Positions 1 through 6,584 are shown, counted from the first letter of the stretch. The stretch is DNA of 16,614 nt from Chloroflexota bacterium (GCA_024636135.1 JAGXHP010000160.1:1-16614), one strand, 5' to 3'. Numbers and translations are program-made. Notes: generated from the sequence alone by a model not told the origin.

Positions 1-2848
1 CCTCGCGGGCCACGTCGTTGGCGGTCTTGGCGACGCGGCGCCAGGTTCCGTCGTCGCCGCGCAGGTATCGGTCCATCTGCTCCCAGTTCAGCCCAACCTT
101 CAGGTCGACCTCGAGCGGCACGTCAAGCGGCAGTGCCGCCTTCATGAGCTCCTCCGCCAGCTCGGCGAGGATCGGAAGCTCCTCCTCGTCGGTCTCAAAC
201 ACCAGCTCGTCATGGACCTGGAGCAGCATGCGGGATCGGAGACCGCGATCGCGCAGCGCGGCGTCGACCCGGACCATGGCAATCTTCATCCCATCGGCGG
301 CCGTGCCCTGGATCGGCATGTTGATCGCCATCCGCTCCCCCGCCGAGCGAAGTGCCGAGTTCCGTGCCGCCAGCTCCGGCAGATAGCGGCGCCGACCCAG
401 CAACGTGCTGACGAACCCCTGGTCGCGGGCGAGGATCTTCATCTCGGTGGTGTAGCGTCGGATCCCGGGGTAGGCGGCGTAGTAATCCTCGATGAATCCG
501 TGCGCCTCCTCGCGAGGGATGCTGAGCCGCTGTGCCAGCCCGAAGTCGGAGAGCCCGTACGCGATCCCGTAGTTGATCATCTTCGCCACGCTGCGCTCCT
601 TCGGCCCGACCGCATCCGGCTGCAGTCCGAGCACGCGCGCCGCCGCCGCAAGGTGGATGTCGGCATGCGCGGCGAAGTCCGCCTTCAGCCCTTCGTCCTG
701 GGAGACATGGGCGAGGATGCGCAGCTCCTGCTGCGAATAGTCGGCGCCGAGCAGCAGCTTCCCTTCGGGAGCGACGAACGCACGACGGATCCGGCGACCG
801 AGTGCGGTCCGGATCGGGATGTTCTGGAGATTCGGGTCCGTGCTGGAAAGGCGCCCGGTCGCCGCCACCGCCTGCTGATAGGTGGTGTGCAGCCGCGCCT
901 CCTCGTCGACGAGGGTCGGCAGCGCGTCGACGTAGGTCGACTTCAGCTTCGACACCTGCCGATGCTCGAGGATGAGCGGGATGACCTCGTGCTTGTCGCG
1001 AAGCTCCTCGAGCACCGATGCGTCCGTTGACCGGCTGGTCCGCGTGCGCTTCGTCGAGGGCAGCTCGAGCTCGTCAAACAGGATCGTCTCGAGCTGGCGC
1101 GGGGAGCCGATGTTGAACTCGTGGCCGACCAGCTCGTAGATGCGCGACTCCAGCCCGGACAGGGTGTCGCCGAACTCTTCGCTCATGGCCGCCAGCGTCC
1201 CCAGGTCGAGCGCGACCCCGGCGATCTCCATCCGCGCCAGCACCGGCAGCAGCGGCATCTCGACCTCGTCGTATAGGCGGGCCAAACCGCCCTCCTCGAG
1301 CTGGGTGCGCAGGATCGGATGGGCGAGCAGCGCAGTGAGCGCCTCGGCCGCAGCACGCCGAGCCATCGGCAGCTCCTCGGCGCCGGTGTCGGCGTTCACC
1401 GGCTTGGGTGGCAGCTCTGCCCCGAAGTGTTGTGCCGCCAGGTCCTCGATCGTCTGCGACCGCAGTGCCTGATTGACCATGTAGCCAGCCACCAGCGTGT
1501 CGGCGAATGCACCGCCCATCTCCACTTGGCGGTCCGACCAGAGCGTTGTCACCAACTGCTTGAGGTCGTGGCCGATCCGAATCCGATCGTCGCGAACGAG
1601 CTCTGGCGGCAGCCGGTCCAGCGCCACGCTGCCCGGGTCGCAGGGCACATACCACGCGCCGCCGTCGGCGGACGCCAGCGCCAGGCCGAACAGCCGCCGC
1701 CCGAGCGGGCGGCCGCTCCCGACGGCCCAGCCCAGTCCCACCTCATCGTGGGCCGCTAGCCACGACGCGAGCTCGTCGAGGTCGGACGGCGACCGCGCGA
1801 TGCGCGGGTCGACGTGCTCGATCGAGCCACCTGGATCTGCCAGTGGATCGGGTCGATCACGCGGCGAGGATCCCGCAGCGGCCTCGGCCGGAGCGCGCCC
1901 GCCGAGAAGGTCGAGGCTGAGCTGGAGTCCGCCCTTGGTCTCCTGGTCCGGGTTGTCGTAGCCGGTCGGCGCGATGCTCGACGCCGGCAGCCGATCGATG
2001 AGCGAACGGAACTCGAGCTCGCGAAGTCGCTGCGCGACGGCCCGACGGTCGTATCGGCCGGTCCGGGCCTCGTCGAGGTTGAGCTCGACCGGGAGGTCGA
2101 CCACGATCCGCCCGATCTCGCGCGACATGAAGGCCGACTCACGATGCTCGGCCAGTCGCTCGCGCATCTTGCCCTTCACCTCGTCGAGATGCTCGTAGAC
2201 GCCATCGAGCGTTTCGAACTGCTGGAGCAGGCTGACGGCGGTCTTCTCCCCGACTCCCGGCACGCCGGGGATGTTGTCGGACGTGTCGCCCTTCAGTGCC
2301 TTGTAGTCGAGCATCTGGTCCGGCCGCAGGCCATAGCGCTCCATGACCCTGGCCTCGTCGTAGATGACCGTCGAGGCGACGCCCATCCGGGTCGTGAGCA
2401 GCCGCACGTGGTCGTCGACGAGCTGGAGCCCATCGAGGTCACCCGACACGATCATGGTGTCGACGCCCTGGGCGGTCGCCTTCTTGGCCAGCGTGCCGAT
2501 CACGTCATCCGCCTCGTAGCCCTGGAGCTCGCGCGTCGGCATGCCGAGGATCCCGGCGATCTCGCGCACGATCGGAAACTGGCCGCGCAGGTCGTCGGGC
2601 ATGCTCGGCCGTCCGGCCTTGTACTCGGGGTACGCGTCGAATCGGAACTGCGGCTTCCCGAGGTCGAAGCTCACGATCGCGAAGTCCGGCTTCACGTCCT
2701 GCATGCCGCGCAGCACGATCTGGAGGAAGCCGAAGACGGCGTTGACGAGCGTCCCGTCCGAGAGCGTGAGCGGCGGCAGCGCGAAGTAGCCGCGGTAGAC
2801 GAGGCTCGGCCCGTCGATGAGCATGAGGAGTGGGCGGCGATCGGGCAT
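1..2848 (-). CDS. polA: DNA polymerase I (3' end of gene cut off by window edge)
   Basis: Family A polymerase of replication gap filling and repair, read on the minus strand as one open frame of 949 codons with no stop before the edge. The start is the ATG at 2848; M9 (2824) is possible but less likely. Residues 1 to about 290 are the 5' nuclease (LIDGPS, YKAGR, GYEADDVIG, SGDLDGLQL, KGDTSDNIPGVPGVGEKTA). An Ala/Pro/Gly linker (about 300-345) follows, then a 3'-5' exonuclease-like fold that lacks the first Asp-x-Glu pair (VGLGWAVGSG in its place), so proofreading is probably lost as in Taq polymerase. Polymerase motif A is DYSQQELR (Asp about 703), motif B is RSVAKMINYGIAYG, and motif C is VHDELVFE (Asp about 880). 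The usual C-terminal NWEQ lies near residue 924, yet the frame continues at least 24 more residues. It is divergent from the J-domain gene. Identity is certain; the C-terminal end is not visible. Confidence 0.97.
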   Translation of the reverse strand, partial: MPDRRPLLMLIDGPSLVYRGYFALPPLTLSDGTLVNAVFGFLQIVLRGMQDVKPDFAIVSFDLGKPQFRFDAYPEYKAGRPSMPDDLRGQFPIVREIAGILGMPTRELQGYEADDVIGTLAKKATAQGVDTMIVSGDLDGLQLVDDHVRLLTTRMGVASTVIYDEARVMERYGLRPDQMLDYKALKGDTSDNIPGVPGVGEKTAVSLLQQFETLDGVYEHLDEVKGKMRERLAEHRESAFMSREIGRIVVDLPVELNLDEARTGRYDRRAVAQRLRELEFRSLIDRLPASSIAPTGYDNPDQETKGGLQLSLDLLGGRAPAEAAAGSSPRDRPDPLADPGGSIEHVDPRIARSPSDLDELASWLAAHDEVGLGWAVGSGRPLGRRLFGLALASADGGAWYVPCDPGSVALDRLPPELVRDDRIRIGHDLKQLVTTLWSDRQVEMGGAFADTLVAGYMVNQALRSQTIEDLAAQHFGAELPPKPVNADTGAEELPMARRAAAEALTALLAHPILRTQLEEGGLARLYDEVEMPLLPVLARMEIAGVALDLGTLAAMSEEFGDTLSGLESRIYELVGHEFNIGSPRQLETILFDELELPSTKRTRTSRSTDASVLEELRDKHEVIPLILEHRQVSKLKSTYVDALPTLVDEEARLHTTYQQAVAATGRLSSTDPNLQNIPIRTALGRRIRRAFVAPEGKLLLGADYSQQELRILAHVSQDEGLKADFAAHADIHLAAAARVLGLQPDAVGPKERSVAKMINYGIAYGLSDFGLAQRLSIPREEAHGFIEDYYAAYPGIRRYTTEMKILARDQGFVSTLLGRRRYLPELAARNSALRSAGERMAINMPIQGTAADGMKIAMVRVDAALRDRGLRSRMLLQVHDELVFETDEEELPILAELAEELMKAALPLDVPLEVDLKVGLNWEQMDRYLRGDDGTWRRVAKTANDVARE

Positions 2849-2859
2849 CGGTGCCTCTG

Positions 2860-2897
2860 AGTCTAGCCCGATGGCCGCCTGCCGGCCGCCGTAGAAT
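2860..2897. promoter_or_regulatory. Divergent polA / J-protein promoter region
   Basis: The 56-bp gap between the two divergent starts holds a -10-like hexamer for each gene. On the plus strand TAGAAT (2892-2897) ends 7 nt before the J-protein ATG, which would put the transcription start on or next to the start codon. On the minus strand TAGACT (2865 to 2860) ends 11 nt before the polA ATG. No convincing -35 box or Shine-Dalgarno sequence is visible for either. This suggests leaderless or near-leaderless transcripts. The hexamers are seen; the promoter function is inferred. Confidence 0.5.
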
Positions 2898-2904
2898 CGT
2901 CGCC

Positions 2905-3423
2905 ATGACCGGGCGTCGAATCCTCGATCCGTATGCCGTCCTGGGCGTCCCGCGCGATGCGTCGCCGCTCCAGGTTGCCCGCGCACATCGGCGCCTGGCG
3001 AAGCGCCACCACCCCGACCTCCACGAGGGCGCGACCGAGTCGGCCGAGCGCATGCGGGTCATCAACGAGGCCTGGTTCATCCTGTCGAGTCCCGCCCGCC
3101 GTTTCGACTACGACCGCGCCCATCCTGCCTCCGGGACGCCATCGTCGGGCCATTGGGGCGCGTCGCGCGCGCCGATCACTCCCGCTTCCCCATCCTCGAC
3201 GCGTACGTGGGCAACGTGGCGCGCGACCGCGGCCGAGACGCGGGCCGCTCCACGCACGGTCCGTCGGCCCGGCGAGGTGCCGATCCCACGGACCCGGCGC
3301 CCACCACGCCCGGAGCCGGCGCCGGCCACCTTCCGGGACTCCGGTTGGGCTGCGATCCTGGCGGGGGCGGTGATCCTCTTCCTGTTGATCGGTGCAATCG
3401 CGGTGGGCCGCCTCGCCCTCTGA
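2905..3423 (+). CDS. J-domain protein with C-terminal membrane anchor
   Basis: A 172-aa protein with an N-terminal J domain (residues about 8-70: DPYAVLGVPRDAS, HHPDLHEG, INEAWFILSSPARRFDYDRAHP). The HPD tripeptide at 36-38 is what stimulates DnaK ATPase, so a co-chaperone role is expected. Residues about 75-145 are Pro/Arg/Thr-rich and probably disordered. The last 25 residues (WAAILAGAVILFLLIGAIAVG) form a single hydrophobic span, so the J domain would be tethered to the membrane by its tail. There are no Gly/Phe, zinc-finger or CTD client-binding domains, so it is not DnaJ itself. The ATG at 2905 was preferred over in-frame upstream codons because the J domain starts right after it and the TAGAAT hexamer sits 7 nt before it. 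Client and partner are unknown. Confidence 0.85.
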   Translation: MTGRRILDPYAVLGVPRDASPLQVARAHRRLAKRHHPDLHEGATESAERMRVINEAWFILSSPARRFDYDRAHPASGTPSSGHWGASRAPITPASPSSTRTWATWRATAAETRAAPRTVRRPGEVPIPRTRRPPRPEPAPATFRDSGWAAILAGAVILFLLIGAIAVGRLAL

Positions 3424-3447
3424 GCCGTCGGAGGTGCTGCGGCGTCG

Positions 3448-3622
3448 CCGATACATCGGCGGATTCGCGCCGCAACCGCCATTTCGGCGCCGGGCGACCG
3501 ACACATCGGCTCAAGAGCGTCCCGAATCGGGGTTCCGGGCGCTCTCCGGCCAGGTGACAACCGACAGATCGTCGGATCGGCGCCGAATCACGCCTTCGGG
3601 CGCCAACTCGCCGATAGATCGT
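3448..3622. repeat. Two imperfect copies of a 62-bp structured unit
   Basis: Copy A is 3448-3509 and copy B is 3561-3622, 113 bp apart start to start. Each begins and ends with a 12-mer of form CCGAYASATCGK, at 3448, 3498, 3561 and 3611. The spacing within a copy is 50 bp both times, and the 38-bp interior aligns without gaps. By hand count about 40 of 62 positions match. Each interior also carries an inverted pair: GCGCCG/CGGCGC in A (3467-3472 and 3485-3490), and two GGCGCC boxes in B (3579-3584 and 3599-3604). The last 12-mer ends on the anti-sigma stop codon. The array lies between two convergent genes. It could be a bidirectional terminator, a protein-binding array or an interspersed repeat; nothing in the window decides this. 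Confidence 0.7.
3514..3545. terminator. Candidate bidirectional terminator hairpin
   Basis: Between the two repeat copies, AGAGCG (3514-3519) pairs with CGCTCT (3540-3545). The stem continues, with single-base bulges, as CCCG/CGGG and AA/TT. There is no T-tract on either strand, so an intrinsic terminator is only weakly supported. A second small hairpin with a TTCG loop (CGCC TTCG GGCG, 3591-3602) lies in repeat copy B. The position between convergent genes is the main support. Confidence 0.35.
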
Positions 3623-4275
3623 CAGCCGGCGCGCGGCTCCAGGATCCAACGGAGCAACAGGGCGCCGATCATCAGGGCAACGCCTGCGAAGAGCACCATC
3701 GGCCAAGGCGACCGACCGCTCGGAACTTGCAGTCCGAGGTCGGTCCCGCCGCCGAGAGATCGCGACTGCGTGTCGCTCTCGTTCTCGCCCGCGACGGGCG
3801 GTTCCGCAGCCGCCGATGCCGCAGGCTCGAACTCAGCCTGCCCTCCGGCGGCATAGTCTTCGGACGCGGCGGAAGCCCTCGGCTCGTTCACCGACTCGAC
3901 GAGGGCGCCGTCACTCCCTGCCGAATCGCCACCCCCGGCCATGCCATCGAGGAGCGGGGCCGTGGTGCCAACCGCGCCGACGAGCGCGATCGCGGCTCCG
4001 GCGGCCAGGGCCGGTCCGAAAAGGCGTCGGACCCAGCCGCCAGCCCGGTCGCCGGACGCCGGTTCCGGCACGGCCGGAATGAGCTGCAGTGGCCGGTTCG
4101 GTGCCAAGTCCGGCATCTCGCCCAGGGCGATGCGCAGGGCGGAAAGATCATCGACGACCGCGGAACACCGAGCACACGACGAAACGTGCTCCGCAAGTGC
4201 GGGCTCCGGGGTTTCGAGGTCATCGGCCGCGAGCGCCGCGAGACGCTCATCGGCAGGATGGTTCGGGATCAGCAT
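3622..4275 (-). CDS. Zinc-binding membrane anti-sigma factor
   Basis: A 217-aa protein directly downstream of the ECF sigma gene. The N-terminal domain carries HVSSCARC (H30, C34, C37), the His-x3-Cys-x2-Cys signature of zinc anti-sigma (zf-HC2) domains, which hold the sigma factor inactive at the membrane. A hydrophobic span follows at about 88-108, then an acidic, Ala/Ser/Gly/Glu-rich stretch, then a second span at about 191-212 that ends in a short basic tail. Most family members have one span. Two spans would place the Glu-rich middle outside and both ends in the cytoplasm. The ATG at 4275 was chosen because it lies 19 nt after the sigma stop and starts just before the zinc domain; the in-frame 4335 start would overlap the sigma gene by about 40 nt. 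Inducing signal unknown. Confidence 0.82.
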   Translation of the reverse strand: MLIPNHPADERLAALAADDLETPEPALAEHVSSCARCSAVVDDLSALRIALGEMPDLAPNRPLQLIPAVPEPASGDRAGGWVRRLFGPALAAGAAIALVGAVGTTAPLLDGMAGGGDSAGSDGALVESVNEPRASAASEDYAAGGQAEFEPAASAAAEPPVAGENESDTQSRSLGGGTDLGLQVPSGRSPWPMVLFAGVALMIGALLLRWILEPRAG

Positions 4276-4294
4276 GCCATCGGCCCAGACGCAC

Positions 4295-4906
4295 TCATCG
4301 CGTGAAGAGTTCCCGATGCTCCGCCATGAGCTCACGCAGGCGGAGCCGTCCGCGGTGGATCCGCGACTTCACGGTCCCGAGCGCCGACTTGGTCATTGCC
4401 GCCACCTCGTTGTAGTCCATGCCATAGACGTCGCACAGCACGATCGCGGTTCGCTGATCCTCGGGAAGACGGCGCAGGGCGACCTCGAGATGCCGATACA
4501 GCTCGCTCTTGGCCGCCTCTGCCACTGGATTGACCGCACTCGGGTCGGGCAGCTCGGGGGCGCCCTCGTCCGGATCGGGCAGCACGGTCGTCGGCCGTCG
4601 CTGCTGGCGTCGAAGGATGTCGTAGCTGGCGTTCGCCGTGATGCGCAGGAGCCATGACCGAAAGATTCCGCCGCGGTATGACCCCATGGCCCGATAGGCG
4701 TGGATGAAGGCGTCCTGGGTGGCATCGGCGGCCTGGTCCGGGTCGCCAAGCAGTCGCATCGCGAGCCCGTAGCAGGCGCCCTGGTAATGCTCCATGAGCT
4801 GGGCGAACGCTGTCCGATCACCGTCCGCGGCGCGCGCGATCACCGCCGACTCGTCCGGGAGCGGCGGCGTTCGGTGCGCGGGAGTCTTCTCCGGGGAGTC
4901 GGCCAT
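4295..4906 (-). CDS. ECF-type RNA polymerase sigma factor
   Basis: A 203-aa group 4 sigma-70 factor. Region 2 (about 30-98) includes the polymerase-binding and -10-recognising helices, visible as DATQDAFIHAYRAMGSY and FRSWLLRITANASYDILRR. After a Pro/Asp-rich linker, region 4 (about 142-190: LPEDQRTAIVLCDVYGMDYNEVA, SALGTVKSRIHRGRLRLRE) is the helix-turn-helix that reads -35 elements. No extra C-terminal domain is present. The next gene downstream is its probable zinc anti-sigma factor, so both are likely cotranscribed and held off until an envelope or redox signal. AGGAAG a few bases before the ATG may serve as ribosome-binding site. The target promoter sequence cannot be derived from this window. 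Confidence 0.9.
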   Translation of the reverse strand: MADSPEKTPAHRTPPLPDESAVIARAADGDRTAFAQLMEHYQGACYGLAMRLLGDPDQAADATQDAFIHAYRAMGSYRGGIFRSWLLRITANASYDILRRQQRRPTTVLPDPDEGAPELPDPSAVNPVAEAAKSELYRHLEVALRRLPEDQRTAIVLCDVYGMDYNEVAAMTKSALGTVKSRIHRGRLRLRELMAEHRELFTR

Positions 4907-4914
4907 CGGCTTCC

Positions 4915-4920
4915 TATAAT
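4915..4920 (+). promoter_or_regulatory. -10 box of tRNA-Leu, inside the divergent gap with the sigma gene
   Basis: A perfect TATAAT lies 13 nt before the tRNA acceptor stem, giving a leader of about 6 nt if transcription begins 7-8 nt downstream. No good -35 box is visible. The gap between the sigma start codon and the tRNA is only 27 bp, so this promoter lies within 10 nt of the sigma ATG on the other strand. Confidence 0.65.
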
Positions 4921-4933
4921 GACGGCTCCCCGC

Positions 4934-5020
4934 GCCGGAGTGGCGGAATCGGCAGACGCGTCGGTCTCAAACACCGATGAGTGCAAGCTCGTGTGGGTTC
5001 AAGTCCCACCTCCGGCACCA
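4934..5020 (+). tRNA. tRNA-Leu (anticodon CAA)
   Basis: Acceptor arm GCCGGAG (4934-4940) pairs with CTCCGGC (5010-5016), followed by A and an encoded CCA (5018-5020). The anticodon stem is TCGGT/ACCGA with loop CTCAAAC, giving anticodon CAA (4968-4970), which reads UUG. A long variable arm (GAGTGCAAGCTC region) marks the class II tRNA expected for leucine. The T arm is GTGGG TTCAAGT CCCAC. All arms pair, so the gene looks functional. Confidence 0.96.
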
Positions 5021-5048
5021 CATCACTTTCGTGCAAGTCCCCACAGCC

Positions 5049-5076
5049 GGCCCACGCCGCTCGCATTCCGTGGGCT
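5049..5076 (+). terminator. Weak candidate terminator after tRNA-Leu
   Basis: GCCCAC (5050-5055) and GTGGGC (5070-5075) form a 6-bp stem, extended by one G-T pair, with a 14-nt loop, starting 29 nt after the tRNA. No T-tract follows. The rest of 5021-5250 shows nothing I can name apart from the ribosome-binding site of the next gene. Confidence 0.3.
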
Positions 5077-5250
5077 GAGCGACGGGACCGTTGCGATGCG
5101 TCGTTTCTCCTTCTGGGGTGCTGGCTTGACGGCGTTCGGACAATATCGATGAAGCGGGGGGCATCGAGGCGCGGCCCAATCCATGGCCGCCGGGGGACCG
5201 CGCCGAGCCACTGGCGAACCCGACCCGTCCGTAGTTCGAGGTGCCCCGTC

Positions 5251-5730
5251 ATGCGTCGGCTCTTACTTCTGCCGCTGGCCCTGCTCGTCACGCTCACGTT
5301 GGCGTCGCCAGCGCTCGCCGCCAGACCCACCATCATCAACTTTGACGATGACGATGCGGCGGATTCCGCGCTCTATACGCAACTCTGCGGGTTCCCGATC
5401 TCCTCGGAGTCCGCCGGTCACGTGGTGTTCCACAATGAGAAGTCCGGTGCCACGAACTTCATTGCCAACTGGAACATTCGGAACACGTTGACCAGCGAAC
5501 ACGGCACGTACCACGTGGTGGACGCCGGCCCAGACATGGAGAAGATCAAGGGCGGCGCGACCTACCTCACGGTGACCGGGCGCTCCGTGACCTTCTCGAC
5601 GGTGATCGGACGTGTCGAAGTCAACCTGGATTCCGGTGAGGTCACCTGGCACGGGAGGTTGGTCGGAGCCGAGGTGTTTGATCCGGCCTGGTACGCCCCG
5701 ATTTGCGACGCGCTCGAAGGTACGCCATGA
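5251..5730 (+). CDS. Secreted protein of unknown function
   Basis: A 159-aa protein that I do not recognise. A clear signal peptide occupies residues 1-23 (MRRLLLLPLALL...SPALA), with a likely signal peptidase I cut after ALA. The mature part starts ARPTIINF with an Asp run (DDDD, about 32-35) and has two cysteines, C46 and C152, near its two ends that could form a disulfide. The middle (GGATYLTVTGRSVTFSTVIGRVEVNLDSGEVTWHGR) looks like successive beta strands, so a small extracellular beta-rich fold is likely. There is no lipobox or anchor, so it is probably released. The ATG at 5251 is supported by GAGGTG (5238-5243) 7 nt upstream and by the signal peptide. Neighbours give no clue to its role. 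Confidence 0.75.
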   Translation: MRRLLLLPLALLVTLTLASPALAARPTIINFDDDDAADSALYTQLCGFPISSESAGHVVFHNEKSGATNFIANWNIRNTLTSEHGTYHVVDAGPDMEKIKGGATYLTVTGRSVTFSTVIGRVEVNLDSGEVTWHGRLVGAEVFDPAWYAPICDALEGTP

Positions 5731-5856
5731 CCTGCCAGTGAGCGACCCCGCCTAGCATCGGCTGGAGCCGCCGCGAATCCTCGCGATGTCCGCCCGATCT
5801 GTCTGGACGGGACGGATCGGTGCGCGGGGAAACCGGCGGCTGCCGATGACAATCTG

Positions 5857-5885
5857 TTCACGGTGCCATCAGGGCGTCGTATAAG
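5857..5885 (+). promoter_or_regulatory. Candidate sigma-70-type promoter for the small protein gene
   Basis: TTCACG (5857-5862) and TATAAG (5880-5885) are separated by exactly 17 bp, matching 4 of 6 and 5 of 6 consensus positions. A start of transcription near 5892 would give either a 5-nt leader to the in-frame GTG at 5897 or about 107 nt to the ATG at 5999. The remainder of 5731-5998 shows no convincing gene. Confidence 0.5.
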
Positions 5886-5998
5886 AGCCAGCCCCGGTGC
5901 GTGGATCACCAGTTCCCCGCGCCGCTGAAGGTACCGACCGGCGGTGGCCCATCTGGCACCTATCGGCCGTGACCGAGGTCAATCAGACTCGGCGCACA

Positions 5999-6235
5999 AT
6001 GACCCAGATCGATCTCGAGCTCGAGCTCGCCGCGCTCCGCACCCGACGCTACCCGCGCCTCACGGTGTGGTTCCGCGGCATGCGCCCCTTCGACCGCCGT
6101 TCCATCCGAGAGCCGGCCGAACGCGATGTCTACTGGGAACGTGTACAACGACGTCTGGCCGAGAGCGACTACGAGTCCCTGACCCGATATCGGGTCAGCG
6201 AGCCCGCATCATCGAAGGTGCTCGCCCTGCGCTGA
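5999..6235 (+). CDS. Small basic protein, unknown function
   Basis: A 78-aa Arg-rich ORF beginning MTQIDLELELAALRTRRYPR. It has an acidic amphipathic N-terminus, then RLTVWFRGMRPFDRRSIREP and ERDVYWERVQRRLAESDYESL. No signal peptide, membrane span or known motif is seen. There is no Shine-Dalgarno sequence before the ATG. The frame is open upstream to a GTG at 5897, 11 nt after the TATAAG box, which would give 112 aa; the extra 34 residues look less protein-like, so the ATG is preferred. A 20-bp perfect palindrome lies inside its last third. It converges on the next gene with 10 bp between stop codons. Whether it is translated is moderately uncertain. Confidence 0.5.
   Translation: MTQIDLELELAALRTRRYPRLTVWFRGMRPFDRRSIREPAERDVYWERVQRRLAESDYESLTRYRVSEPASSKVLALR
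6179..6198. repeat. Perfect 20-bp palindrome
   Basis: CTGACCCGATATCGGGTCAG is identical on both strands. In RNA it would fold into an 8-bp stem with an AUAU loop on either transcript. It lies 35 nt before the stop of the small plus-strand ORF and 47 nt beyond the end of the convergent minus-strand gene, so it could act as a bidirectional RNA 3' structure or as a site for a dimeric DNA-binding protein. Confidence 0.75.
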
Positions 6236-6245
6236 ACGCGCATCT

Positions 6246-6551
6246 TCAGCGCTGGCTGCGAATGCGCTCCAGGATGACTGGCAGCTCGACCACCGAAAAG
6301 ACCTGCGAGTGCGTCCTGCCCGTGAGCCCGGACGCCTGAATCACCTGGTCGACGACGTGGGCATTCGGCGCCTCCACGAGGTAGAAGCCGGTGTGCCCGG
6401 CACCGTTCACCCACGCACCCGCCACGCTTGCGCCCATCGACTCCGCCGTCTCGGCCAGCTGTTCCAGCGCAGGCGCCAAAGCATCGGCGTGCTCCTGACC
6501 GCGGAAGGGGCAGCTCTCGGCGTGGTGCGTGTTGACGATCATGTGGAGCAA
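6246..6551 (-). CDS. Small alpha/beta-barrel-like protein, function unknown
   Basis: A 101-aa soluble protein. The pattern is an N-terminal strand (MIVNTHHAESCPF), a helix (about 23-40), a strand (SVAGAWVNGAGHTGFYLVEAP), a helix (HVVDQVIQASGL) and a final strand (SQVFSVVELPVILERI). This looks like a single ferredoxin-like unit of the dimeric alpha/beta-barrel type (DUF3303, GYD or muconolactone-isomerase-like), but I cannot assign a family or reaction. H9, H10 and C14 near the start, and the HTGFYLVEAPN segment, are candidates for conserved positions. The start is taken as TTG at 6551 because GAGG sits 7 nt before it; the in-frame ATG at 6542 would be 3 residues shorter and 16 nt from that site. 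It stands alone on its strand. Confidence 0.65.
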   Translation of the reverse strand: MLHMIVNTHHAESCPFRGQEHADALAPALEQLAETAESMGASVAGAWVNGAGHTGFYLVEAPNAHVVDQVIQASGLTGRTHSQVFSVVELPVILERIRSQR

Positions 6552-6584
6552 CGGGGTACCTCGTGGTGTCGGGAAATCGGCGCC

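Noticed and set aside
212..1030. 272-codon plus-strand open frame within polA
   Set aside because: It is antisense to polymerase motifs A, B and C, which are intact on the other strand.
1814..2860. 348-codon plus-strand open frame within polA
   Set aside because: It lies wholly antisense to the conserved 5' nuclease and linker of Pol I and has the biased composition of a GC-rich shadow frame.
3448..3622. CRISPR array as explanation of the spaced 12-mers
   Set aside because: The repeats are only 12 bp, differ in sequence, have unequal spacing, and their interiors are similar to each other rather than unique. No cas gene is near.
3711..3744. Stem-loop ACCGAC..CTCGG with CCGAG..GTCGGT
   Set aside because: It lies inside the anti-sigma coding region and needs a 2-nt bulge and a 10-nt loop. 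Such structures arise by chance at this GC content.
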